Part shown: positions 24,760-32,664 of the stretch, piece after piece | How the letters are laid out: each line of letters starts with the position of its first letter | How positions within the stretch are numbered: the stretch's first letter is position 1 | Source of the DNA: an uncultured Atopostipes sp. | GTDB lineage: Bacteria > Bacillota > Bacilli > Lactobacillales > Carnobacteriaceae_A | NCBI GenBank assembly: GCA_910588235.1 | Contig: CAJUOQ010000012.1 | Coordinates: 1-54,227 of the forward strand | Direction: 5' to 3' | DNA: 54,227 nt | The notes under the pieces: model-generated | What the model saw: the letters and a program-made list of their open reading frames with translations, nothing else | Told to the model about the DNA's origin: nothing | The model's database searches: none | Program-made: the position numbers and the translations under genes

Positions 24760-26466
24760 ATGGCTCAATTAAAACCAAATATAGTGTTAATCTTTGCAGA
24801 TGATTTAGGATATGGCGATGTCTCTAGTTTCAATCCTAATTCAAAGATACACACTAAAAATATTGATCGACTGGCAGCAGAGGGCATGCGATTTAAAGAT
24901 TCACATGCAACTTCTGCCTTATGTACGCCTTCACGATATGGCTTATTAACGGGTCGTTATAATTGGCGTTCGCGCTTAAAAAGTTTTGTTGTCCGAGGAG
25001 ATTCAGAAGCTTTAATTGAAAAAGATCGCCTCACCCTTCCGCAAATGTTGAAGGAAAATGGTTACCGAACAGCGGCGGTTGGGAAATGGCACTTAGGGAT
25101 GGATTGGACGTTAAAAGATGGTCCCGATCATGAAAAGTTCTCTTTAGACCCTGATGATGAAGATTATCAGAAAATCAAAAACCAGTTTGGACGGGATGGG
25201 AACTTTGACCAAAGATTAGAAGGTCCAAAAATTGAAGGTTTGGATATTGATTATTCGGCGCCCATTAAATATGGACCGAACGATTATGGCTTTGATTATT
25301 TCTTCGGCACGGCAGCGTCTATTGACCAACCCCCTTATGTTTACATTGAAAATGACCGCTTTACAGCTGATCCAACTATTTTTTATGGTCTACCAGATGT
25401 TGCTCGAGATAACCCTTCGCAACAACAATCTTGGCAGATGGGTCCGGCTGATCCATCTTTTAAAGTAGAAAATGTGATGCCGGATATGCAGAATAAAGTA
25501 TTGCGTCTTTTAGATGACTTTGGCGATCGAGAAGACCCCTTCTTTCTATATTATCCGACTCATTTAGTCCATGGTCCTTTAGTGCCATCAGAGGAGTTCG
25601 AGGGTCAGTCTGGTCTTGGCTTATATGGTGATTTTGTTTTACAGCTTGATGCTTATGTGGGTCAAGTGATCGATGTCTTAAAAGATAAAGGAATCTTTGA
25701 TGATACTATTTTCATTTTTACGAGTGATAATGGAGCCTCTGCTGTTGCAGGGTTTGATGAACTAAAAGAACAAGGACATAATCCAAGTCATATTTTCCGT
25801 GGCTTAAAAGCTGATGCTTGGGAAGGTGGACACCGTGAACCAACCATTGTGTCTTATCCTCTCATGATTGAACCGGGGACGACCTCGAATCATATGGTAA
25901 GTCATTCTGATTTCTATCGAACGATTGCCGACATTTTAGAGGTAGAAATTCCTGAAGATGCGGCAGAAGATTCAATATCCGCCGCTTCCTTATGGCAAGG
26001 CTATGATAAACCGGTAAGAGAAGATATTGTGCATTCTTCCGGTAATGGTGGTTTTTCAATCCGCCGTGGTTTTTGGAAATTGAATTTAGTGGCAGATGGT
26101 GGTGGCTTTGCTGCAGCGAGCGATCAAGAATTTAAACCGTACGAGTTATTTGATCTGCAACGTGATATTAGTGAAACGAACAACGTCATCGAGGAACATC
26201 CAGATCTTGTCCAAGAACTAACGGATACATTGGCCGATTATATAAAATCAGGGCGTTCTACAAAAGGTGAACCACAAGAAAACAACCGCAATAATCCAGA
26301 CGGCGATTGGAAACAACTTGAGTGGATGGATGATTACGAGGAATATGTACAACAATTTAAGGAAGGTTCTGCGGATAAAGAAGTCGTGAAAGAAGATAAA
26401 AATGAGAGTGAAGAAGAAGCAGCAGAACATAAAACAAATAAAGACCAGCAAAATATAGAGGAATAA
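24760..26466 (+). CDS. Cytoplasmic arylsulfatase-type sulfatase (Cys type)
   Basis: 568 aa of the alkaline phosphatase/sulfatase superfamily. N-terminal metal-binding NIVLIFADDLGYGD (Asp14, Asp15), then the sulfatase signature CTPSR at residues 55-59, whose Cys55 must be oxidised to formylglycine, and VGKWHLG. FTSDNGAS supplies further metal ligands. There is no signal peptide, so it appears cytoplasmic. The last 40 residues are a Glu/Lys-rich low-complexity tail not typical of the family. The next gene encodes the matching maturase 32 bp downstream. The substrate is unknown; no sulfated-glycan transporter is nearby. Confidence 0.92.
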   Translation: MAQLKPNIVLIFADDLGYGDVSSFNPNSKIHTKNIDRLAAEGMRFKDSHATSALCTPSRYGLLTGRYNWRSRLKSFVVRGDSEALIEKDRLTLPQMLKENGYRTAAVGKWHLGMDWTLKDGPDHEKFSLDPDDEDYQKIKNQFGRDGNFDQRLEGPKIEGLDIDYSAPIKYGPNDYGFDYFFGTAASIDQPPYVYIENDRFTADPTIFYGLPDVARDNPSQQQSWQMGPADPSFKVENVMPDMQNKVLRLLDDFGDREDPFFLYYPTHLVHGPLVPSEEFEGQSGLGLYGDFVLQLDAYVGQVIDVLKDKGIFDDTIFIFTSDNGASAVAGFDELKEQGHNPSHIFRGLKADAWEGGHREPTIVSYPLMIEPGTTSNHMVSHSDFYRTIADILEVEIPEDAAEDSISAASLWQGYDKPVREDIVHSSGNGGFSIRRGFWKLNLVADGGGFAAASDQEFKPYELFDLQRDISETNNVIEEHPDLVQELTDTLADYIKSGRSTKGEPQENNRNNPDGDWKQLEWMDDYEEYVQQFKEGSADKEVVKEDKNESEEEAAEHKTNKDQQNIEE

Positions 26467-26498
26467 GATTAAATACTCAAAGTAGAAAGGACGGTTCA

Positions 26499-27392
26499 AT
26501 GTCAACTAAGAGGACAGACAAAGCAAAAGAAGAGATGATTTTTATTGAAGGAGACACCTTTACCATGGGGACAGATTCTGGAGAAGGTCACCATGAAGAT
26601 AAAGAAGGTCCTGCTGTGGAAGTGTCTGTGGATGATTTTTATATCAGTCCTTATACCGTGACGAACCAAGAGTTCTTAGAATTTTTCCTGGACACAAACT
26701 ATATTACGGACGCCGAAAGATATGGTTCCTCCCATGTCTTTTATTTATTGTTGCCTGAAGAAACGCGTAATAAATATGCATCTATTTCAGGGGCTAATTG
26801 GTGGTATGAAGTGCCGGGTGCCAATTGGCGAAAGCCCGAAGGGGACAATTCATCAATTGCAGATCGCATGAATCATCCGGTGGTTCATGTTTCTAGAAAT
26901 GATGCCTTAGCCTACTGTCAGTGGGCAAACAAACGCCTTCCAACAGAAGCAGAATGGGAATATGCCGCTCGCGGAGGCTTAGTCGGCAAACGGTATCCTT
27001 GGGGCGATGAACTTCATCAAAACAACACATACCACGCAAATATCTGGCAAGGGGAGTTTCCTGTAGAAAACACAGAAGCGGATGGTCACTTAGGAACAGC
27101 TCCTGTACACACTTATGAGGCGAATGGTTACGGCTTATATCAAACAGCCGGCAATGTGTGGGAGTGGTGTTTAAACCCTGGTAAAATCTCCTTAGAGGAA
27201 TTTCAACGCACTCCTCCTCAACAGTTCTTGGAACAGAATAACCATTACAGCAAAGAAATGTATGCATTACGTGGCGGCTCATTTCTTTGCCATCATTCTT
27301 ACTGTCGGCGATACCGTGTAGCGGGGAGAAATTCGAATACAGCGGATTCTTCCACGAGTAATGTAGGTTTCCGCTGTGCAAAAGATGTTTAG
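26499..27392 (+). CDS. Formylglycine-generating enzyme (sulfatase maturase)
   Basis: 297 aa of the FGE-sulfatase family. It oxidises the Cys of the C-x-P-x-R motif to formylglycine using oxygen and copper. Features: N-terminal MIFIEGDTFTMGTD, HPVVHVSRNDALAYCQWANKR, LPTEAEWEYAARGG, and TAGNVWEWC. The C-terminal core GGSFLCHHSYCRRYRVAGR has the paired active-site cysteines at 264 and 269. The oxygen requirement means the sulfatase is active only in aerated cells. It lies in one operon with the sulfatase and a DUF202 gene. Confidence 0.93.
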   Translation: MSTKRTDKAKEEMIFIEGDTFTMGTDSGEGHHEDKEGPAVEVSVDDFYISPYTVTNQEFLEFFLDTNYITDAERYGSSHVFYLLLPEETRNKYASISGANWWYEVPGANWRKPEGDNSSIADRMNHPVVHVSRNDALAYCQWANKRLPTEAEWEYAARGGLVGKRYPWGDELHQNNTYHANIWQGEFPVENTEADGHLGTAPVHTYEANGYGLYQTAGNVWEWCLNPGKISLEEFQRTPPQQFLEQNNHYSKEMYALRGGSFLCHHSYCRRYRVAGRNSNTADSSTSNVGFRCAKDV

Positions 27393-27417
27393 AATAGCGA
27401 AAGGTGAGGAGGGAAAG

Positions 27418-27852
27418 ATGAAGAAGTTTGATAAAGAATCGTTAGAATCGAAAAGTAGCGAAGAATTAGCGCGAAGTCGAACAGACCTTGCACAATTACG
27501 TAGTGAATTGGCACAAAGTCGAACACTGCAAGCCGCCGAACGGACTTATGCGGCTTGGGTACGTACAGGTTTCACAATCGCTGGTGCCGGTTGGACGCTC
27601 GGACAAGCCTTACGAAATAGTGAAGCCGGGAATATGTCTCTATTGCTCGGGGGCGCCTTAATTATCTTGGGGCTTATGTGTTTTATTTACGCTTGGCTCG
27701 GTTTCAAAAGAGTTTATGATTATTTAAAATATACATTCGGTGATGATGAAGATAAAAATCATCCTTTTACTATGAATTTAATCACTGTAACAATTTTATC
27801 GGTTACATTGTTTGGAATCTTTGTCTTGGGCTTTGGGATGTTACTGTTCTAA
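27418..27852 (+). CDS. DUF202 (YidH-like) small membrane protein
   Basis: 144 aa. A charged N-terminal coiled region with repeated LAxxRxxLAQxR spacing (about 15-40) is followed by AERTYAAWVRTGFTIAGAG, typical of DUF202, and three membrane helices (about 45-65, 75-100 and 120-144). The function is unknown. ATG 27418 has GAGGAGG 5 nt upstream and lies 25 bp after the FGE gene, so it is part of the sulfatase operon. In E. coli the DUF202 genes yidG and yidH lie beside the sulfatase gene yidJ and its maturase yidF. Confidence 0.82.
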   Translation: MKKFDKESLESKSSEELARSRTDLAQLRSELAQSRTLQAAERTYAAWVRTGFTIAGAGWTLGQALRNSEAGNMSLLLGGALIILGLMCFIYAWLGFKRVYDYLKYTFGDDEDKNHPFTMNLITVTILSVTLFGIFVLGFGMLLF

Positions 27853-28285
27853 TTTGAGAAAAATAGGGCACTTGAAAAAGAGCGATGGATTCCTTTAAAC
27901 CTCTCTATTTTTAATCATAAAACCTCCTTATTCTGTTACTAGCTTTCCTTATTTAAAGGCTTTATTAATAGAGTATCAAACTTTTTACAATGATCTCTAG
28001 AAAATGACAAAGATTAAGGGGAAGAAGGATGCAATCTTTGTTTTAAAATGAGATAATAATAGATGGTATACGGTAGCGGTTGTTTCCGCTAGTTATCCAA
28101 AGATAGAGGTAGAAACCACTATAAATCTAGCGTATACTAATGCTGTGTTTGATGTCTTCGAGCACATTCAGAAAACTACAAATTTACAACACACATCATT
28201 CAAATTTTAAAAAATTCCAACACAAGAATTAACATTTAAAATAAAAAGATTCTAGAAAATGAATATAGAAAAAGGCGGATTTTTA
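27853..28285. other. 433-bp gap before murZ
   Basis: CAAAGATT (28008-28015) and AATCTTTG (28033-28040) form a hairpin followed by TTTT, possibly the terminator of the sulfatase operon. A TATACT at 28133-28138 is a candidate -10 for murZ, which would leave a leader of about 140 nt. AGCGG at 28075-28079 can pair with CCGCT at 28086-28090. No coding sequence was recognised. Confidence 0.45.
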
Positions 28286-29554
28286 ATGAAAAAATTAATA
28301 ATTAATGGCGGCAAGAAACTGAAAGGGCAAGTGACCGTTTCAGGAGCAAAGAATAGTACCGTAGCACTTATTCCTGCGGCAATCTTAGCAAATTCACCAG
28401 TCACTTTAGAAGGCGTACCGAACATTAAGGACGTCCATTCTTTAATTGAAATTTTAAACGAAATGAATGTCTACACTGAATTTAATGGATCTACCTTACA
28501 TATTGATCCGACAGAAATGGTCTCCGTCCCGATGCCGAGTGGAAAAATTAACAGCTTACGGGCTTCTTATTACTTTATGGGGGCACTATTAGCGAAATTC
28601 GGCCAAGGCGTCGTTGGTTTACCAGGTGGCTGTGATTTAGGTCCTCGCCCAATCGACCAACATTTAAAAGGATTCCACGCTTTAGGCGCAGAGATTGATA
28701 ATAAAATGGGCGCTATGCATTTTGATACACCAGAAGAAGGGATGGAAGGCACGACCATTTATTTTGACGTGGTTTCTATTGGGGCAACCATCAATGTGAT
28801 GCTAGCAGCAACAAAAGCTAAGGGACTTACAATCATTGAAAATGCGGCTCGTGAACCTGAAATTATTGATGTCGCCACTTTACTAAATAAAATGGGCGCA
28901 GAAATTCGAGGAGCAGGAACAGATACGCTTCGTATTCAAGGGGTAGAGGAATTGACGGGTGTTTCGCACACAGTCATTCCTGACCGGATTGAAGCTGGCA
29001 CTTATCTTGCAATTGCTGCTTCTAGTGGTGAAGATGTCTTAGTTGAAAACGTGATTGTTGAGCATATTGATGGACTTGTTGCAAAATTAAATGAGATGGG
29101 ACTTCATTTAGAAGTAGGCGAAGATAGCGTTCGTGTGAAACAACCGGAAGAAAAATTACAACCTGTTACCATCAAAACGCAGCCTTATCCAGGTTTTGCG
29201 ACCGACCTACAACAGCCTGTAACGCCATTATTGCTACAAGCAGATGGAGAATCTTCCATCATGGATACCATTTACCCTAAACGAGTGGGTCACATTCCAG
29301 AACTTCAAAGAATGGGTGCCGATATCCGAGTTGAAAGTGATATTATACTCATCCAAGGGGGTAAAAAACTGACAGGCGCAGAAGTAGAAGCAAGTGATTT
29401 ACGTGCTGGTGCTTGTTTAGTCAGTGCCGGTTTAATCGCTGAAGGTACAACAATGATTGTAGGTGTTGAAAATATTTTACGAGGCTACTCAAATATTGTA
29501 GAAAAACTTAGCGATCTTGGCGCAGATATCCAAATGATTGAAACAACAGAATAA
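28286..29554 (+). CDS. murZ: UDP-N-acetylglucosamine 1-carboxyvinyltransferase (MurZ paralogue)
   Basis: First committed step of peptidoglycan synthesis: transfer of enolpyruvyl from PEP to UDP-GlcNAc. 422 aa from ATG 28286, which has AAAGGCGG 7 nt upstream (the frame is open from 28259). The active-site loop LPGGCDLGPRPIDQHL contains the fosfomycin-target Cys. Low-GC Gram-positives carry two paralogues. The one between fba and rho corresponds to B. subtilis MurAB/MurZ by position. rho begins 25 bp after its stop, so the two are probably co-transcribed. Confidence 0.93.
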   Translation: MKKLIINGGKKLKGQVTVSGAKNSTVALIPAAILANSPVTLEGVPNIKDVHSLIEILNEMNVYTEFNGSTLHIDPTEMVSVPMPSGKINSLRASYYFMGALLAKFGQGVVGLPGGCDLGPRPIDQHLKGFHALGAEIDNKMGAMHFDTPEEGMEGTTIYFDVVSIGATINVMLAATKAKGLTIIENAAREPEIIDVATLLNKMGAEIRGAGTDTLRIQGVEELTGVSHTVIPDRIEAGTYLAIAASSGEDVLVENVIVEHIDGLVAKLNEMGLHLEVGEDSVRVKQPEEKLQPVTIKTQPYPGFATDLQQPVTPLLLQADGESSIMDTIYPKRVGHIPELQRMGADIRVESDIILIQGGKKLTGAEVEASDLRAGACLVSAGLIAEGTTMIVGVENILRGYSNIVEKLSDLGADIQMIETTE

Positions 29555-29579
29555 AATAAATAAAGATAAGAGGGAACCC

Positions 29580-30845
29580 GTGGAAAAGGATAAATTTTTA
29601 ACATATGATCAATTACAAGAAAAAACGTTGAAAGAAATTTATGAACTAGCGAAAGAACTGGATGTGCCACGTTACAGCCAAATGAATAAAAAAGAACTTT
29701 CATTTGCAGTCATTCGGGCACAAGAAGAAAAACAAGGTTACTTCCAAGTCAGTGGTGTGCTCGATAAAGTACCTAATCAAGATTTTGGATTCTTAAGAGC
29801 CATTAATTACTCACAGAGTAATGAAGATGTGTATATTTCTGCTTCGCAAATGGCTCGTTTTGGTTTACGTGAAGGAGATCGAGTGTCAGGGACGGCACGT
29901 CCTGCGAAGAAAAATGAACGTCACTTTGGTTTAATGAACGTGAAACGTGTGAATGGTAAGAATCCTGAAGATGCAAGAGAGCGTCCGTTTTTCCCCGCAT
30001 TAACGGCACTCTATCCGGATGAAAAAATTCATTTAGAATCTTCAAAAAATCATACCTCCGCACGCATGTTAGATTTATTAGCACCTATTGGCTTTGGACA
30101 GCGTGGTTTAATTGTTGCGCCTCCAAAAGCAGGGAAGACCACACTTCTAAAAGAAATTGCGAATAGTATTACAACGAATTATCCTGATGTTGAGCTAATT
30201 GTTCTGTTAATTGATGAGCGACCGGAAGAAGTGACGGACATCGAAAGAAGTATCAAAGGGGAAGTCGTGCATTCAACCTTTGACCAAAAAGCACAAAATC
30301 ACGTACAAGTCAGTGAACTTGTCCTAGAACGAGCGCGACGTTTAGTGGAAGATAAACGCGATGTGGTTATTTTAATGGACAGTATTACACGTCTTTCACG
30401 CGCTTATAACTTAGTAGAGCAACCAAGCGGACGTACACTCAGTGGGGGAATTGACCCGGCTGCTTTATATCCACCGAAACGCTTCTTTGGTTCAGCGCGA
30501 AATGTCGAAGAAGGCGGCAGCTTAACCATTATCGCAACCGCATTAGTGGATACAGGCAGCCGAATGGATGACGTTATTTACGAAGAATTCAAGGGGACGG
30601 GCAACATGGAAATTCATTTATCTCGTACACTTGCCAATCGTCGCGTATATCCAGCGATCGACATTGTCAAATCAAGTACGCGTAAAGATGAATTATTACT
30701 TTCAAAAGAAGAATTTGAAGCTACTTTCCGTCTCCGTCGAAGTATTCCGAATGATTCTTTAGAATTTACGGAGAAATTTATTAAAACGCTGGAAAACACC
30801 GAAACCAACGAGGAGTTTATCCAAAACATTTTGCGCAGAACTTAA
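29580..30845 (+). CDS. rho: Transcription termination factor Rho
   Basis: ATP-dependent RNA helicase that ends transcription. 421 aa. The N-terminal helical region TYDQLQEKTLKEIYELAKEL is followed by the RNA-binding OSB domain with GFLRAINYSQSNEDVYIS. The Walker A motif is PPKAGKTTLLKEIA; the Walker B region is VVILMDSITRLSRAYN and the Q-loop/R-loop region follows. I take GTG 29580, with AAGAGGGA 4 nt upstream. An in-frame TTG at 29538 would overlap murZ. Downstream rpmE2 has a separate promoter. Confidence 0.94.
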   Translation: MEKDKFLTYDQLQEKTLKEIYELAKELDVPRYSQMNKKELSFAVIRAQEEKQGYFQVSGVLDKVPNQDFGFLRAINYSQSNEDVYISASQMARFGLREGDRVSGTARPAKKNERHFGLMNVKRVNGKNPEDARERPFFPALTALYPDEKIHLESSKNHTSARMLDLLAPIGFGQRGLIVAPPKAGKTTLLKEIANSITTNYPDVELIVLLIDERPEEVTDIERSIKGEVVHSTFDQKAQNHVQVSELVLERARRLVEDKRDVVILMDSITRLSRAYNLVEQPSGRTLSGGIDPAALYPPKRFFGSARNVEEGGSLTIIATALVDTGSRMDDVIYEEFKGTGNMEIHLSRTLANRRVYPAIDIVKSSTRKDELLLSKEEFEATFRLRRSIPNDSLEFTEKFIKTLENTETNEEFIQNILRRT

Positions 30846-30906
30846 GTAGTCCTTTGATTGAATAAGTAAAATATAGAAAATCATCGGTTAAATTGTGTGA
30901 AAAATA

Positions 30907-31031
30907 TTGCGTTTTATCCAGAAACATGCTAATATAATTAATGTTGCAAGAAAATAGTTGTAAACAATTATTTTTCGAGAGATTATAAACGAATGCATGA
31001 ACAGAATAAACTATGGAGCGCAAAGCTCTAT
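30907..31031 (+). promoter_or_regulatory. rpmE2 promoter and structured leader
   Basis: TTGCGT (30907-30912), 17 bp and TAATAT (30930-30935) preceded by TGC, a strong extended promoter. A 7-bp hairpin, ATGGAGC (31013-31019) with GCTCTAT (31025-31031), lies just before the GAGGAG ribosome site. It may be an autoregulatory L31 leader. Confidence 0.6.
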
Positions 31032-31050
31032 GGCATGAGGAGTGAAAAGA

Positions 31051-31317
31051 ATGAGAAGCGGAATTCATCCAGAATATAATAAAGTTGTATTTAGAGACAC
31101 TTCAACAGGTTACGAATTTTTATCAGGTTCAACACAAACATCTGATGAAACTATTGAGTGGGAAGATGGGAACTCATACCCATTAATCCGTGTTGAAATT
31201 TCTTCTGATTCACATCCATTCTACACAGGCAAACAAAAATTTGCTCAAGCAGATGGACGAATCGAACGTTTCAACAAAAAATTCGGATTTACAGACGAAA
31301 ATTCAGACGACGAATAA
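31051..31317 (+). CDS. rpmE2: Ribosomal protein L31, type B (zinc-free)
   Basis: 88 aa, starting SGIHPEYNKVVFRD as in type B L31. It lacks the CxxC zinc ligands of type A L31 and has the long type-B C-terminal extension (FYTGKQKFAQADGRIERFNKKFGF). Type B L31 replaces the zinc form under zinc limitation in many bacteria, but is the main form in Lactobacillales. ATG 31051 follows GAGGAGTG. The rho-rpmE order matches B. subtilis. Confidence 0.95.
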   Translation: MRSGIHPEYNKVVFRDTSTGYEFLSGSTQTSDETIEWEDGNSYPLIRVEISSDSHPFYTGKQKFAQADGRIERFNKKFGFTDENSDDE

Positions 31318-31332
31318 AAATAAGACATTTAG

Positions 31333-31368
31333 AAAGACTTACTGTTTACGAAGCAGTAGGTCTTTTTT
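31333..31368 (+). terminator. rpmE2 terminator
   Basis: AAAGACTTACTG (31333-31344) pairs with CAGTAGGTCTTT (31354-31365) with one G-U pair, followed by Ts. Confidence 0.9.
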
Positions 31369-31650
31369 ATTTTGGTTATTGACTCGACGTTTGTAGAAGG
31401 CTTGGAAAACGGTCTAGTTGCTAGAGGATCTGAGAGAGTAAGTGTTCAAAATATCGCTCTGTAGTGGTCAATAGAGCTATCCTTCTATAGAATGGTGTAC
31501 ATAGAAAGAAAAAAGGCTTATTTAATTAAGAAGGTTAAAAATAGAGCTGAGTGAATGCAAAGTCTCTAATTGGATGATTATCGTGCTATTTTATTCGAAA
31601 TGCCATTTTTTTTACAAATGACTGCCTTTTTAAACTATTTTGATGTTTAC

Positions 31651-31807
31651 TCGTCACACCTGTCGACTTGTGACGAGCAAATGAAGCTAGGTGCGTCACA
31701 ACTCTTGACTTGTGACGAGCAAATGAAGCTAGCTCCCTCACAATTCTTGACTTGTGACAAGCAAATGAGGCTAGCTGCGCCACAGCTCCCCACTTGTGAC
31801 AAGCAAA
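31651..31807. repeat. 42-bp tandem repeats, each with an internal hairpin
   Basis: TTGTGAC recurs at 31668, 31710, 31752 and 31794, exactly 42 bp apart. Each is preceded by a partly complementary GTCACAA-type arm (for example TCGTCACA with TGTGACGA around a short loop) and followed by (G/A)AGCAAATGA(A/G)GCTAG. The period is a multiple of three, so both strands stay open and yield false 14-residue protein repeats. The block occupies part of the 591-bp gap between rpmE2 and the ABC transporter; 31400-31600 shows nothing else recognisable. Confidence 0.9.
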
Positions 31808-31852
31808 GATTTTCTGACAATAAAATAACTCAAAACCTTCTAAATCGCACAA

Positions 31853-31882
31853 AAAAGCCAGCTCACCGCGGAGCTGGCTTTT
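31853..31882. terminator. Terminator of the glutamine-type ABC operon
   Basis: AAAAGCCAGCTC (31853-31864) pairs with GAGCTGGCTTTT (31871-31882). The minus-strand side ends in six Ts, so it serves the transporter operon. Confidence 0.9.
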
Positions 31883-31908
31883 CTATCTCTTCTTTGTTTA
31901 GTGATCTG

Positions 31909-32664
31909 TTAATTTTGAATCGTATTGTCGTTTAAATAACGTTTTAAGAATTCTTGTGTTCGTTCATTCAGAGGATCATTAATCACTTGTTCAGGTGGTC
32001 CGGACTCTTCAATCACACCGTCATCCATAAACACGACACGACTAGAAACATCACGAGCGAAGGCCATTTCATGGGTAACGACAATCATCGTTAAACCTTC
32101 CTTTGCCAGAGCAGTCATTGTACCCAAGACTTCGCCGACCATTTCCGGGTCGAGGGCACTTGTTGGTTCGTCGAATAATAAGATTTCAGGATTCATCGAA
32201 AGTGCACGCGCAATGGCAATTCGTTGCTGTTGTCCACCGGATAATTGATGCGGTCGCGCGTCACGGTAAGGAGCCATGCCAACTTTTTCTAAATTTTCTA
32301 AAGCAATGGCTTCAGCTTCTTTTTCGGAACGATTTAAAATTCTCACTTGTCCAACGGTACAATTTTTTAAAGCCGTCATATTTTTAAAAAGATTAAACTG
32401 TTGAAAGACCATACCGACTTTCGCGCGGTATTTATTTTGGTCAAATGAATGGTTTAAAATAGAATCATCGTGATACATAATATCTCCAGCGGTTGGCTCT
32501 TCAAGTAAATTGAGGCAGCGGAGTAAAGTCGATTTACCAGAACCAGAAGCTCCAATAATACTAATCACTTCACCGGATTCTACTTGAAAGTCGATATCCC
32601 GTAAGACCGTATTGTCACCAAACTTTTTTTCTAAATGTTGCACATTTAAAATTATATCACTCAT
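31909..32664 (-). CDS. glnQ: Polar amino acid ABC transporter ATPase, GlnQ family
   Basis: 251 aa. Walker A GASGSGKST (about 37-45), Q-loop VFQQFNLF, ABC signature LSGGQQQR, Walker B ILLFDEPTSALD and the H-switch VVTHEM. It powers uptake of glutamine, glutamate or a related polar amino acid together with the fused binding protein-permease upstream. Its ATG overlaps the end of the permease gene by 4 bp, so translation is coupled. Confidence 0.92.
   Translation of the reverse strand: MSDIILNVQHLEKKFGDNTVLRDIDFQVESGEVISIIGASGSGKSTLLRCLNLLEEPTAGDIMYHDDSILNHSFDQNKYRAKVGMVFQQFNLFKNMTALKNCTVGQVRILNRSEKEAEAIALENLEKVGMAPYRDARPHQLSGGQQQRIAIARALSMNPEILLFDEPTSALDPEMVGEVLGTMTALAKEGLTMIVVTHEMAFARDVSSRVVFMDDGVIEESGPPEQVINDPLNERTQEFLKRYLNDNTIQN

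Noticed and set aside
26893..27381. 162-aa minus-strand open frame
   Set aside because: It lies wholly inside the FGE gene, whose reading frame carries all family motifs; it is a shadow.
31570..31935. 121-aa plus-strand and 88-aa minus-strand open frames with 14-residue repeats
   Set aside because: They arise because the 42-bp repeat is a multiple of three and lacks stops; there is no ribosome binding site, and the two strands overlap fully.
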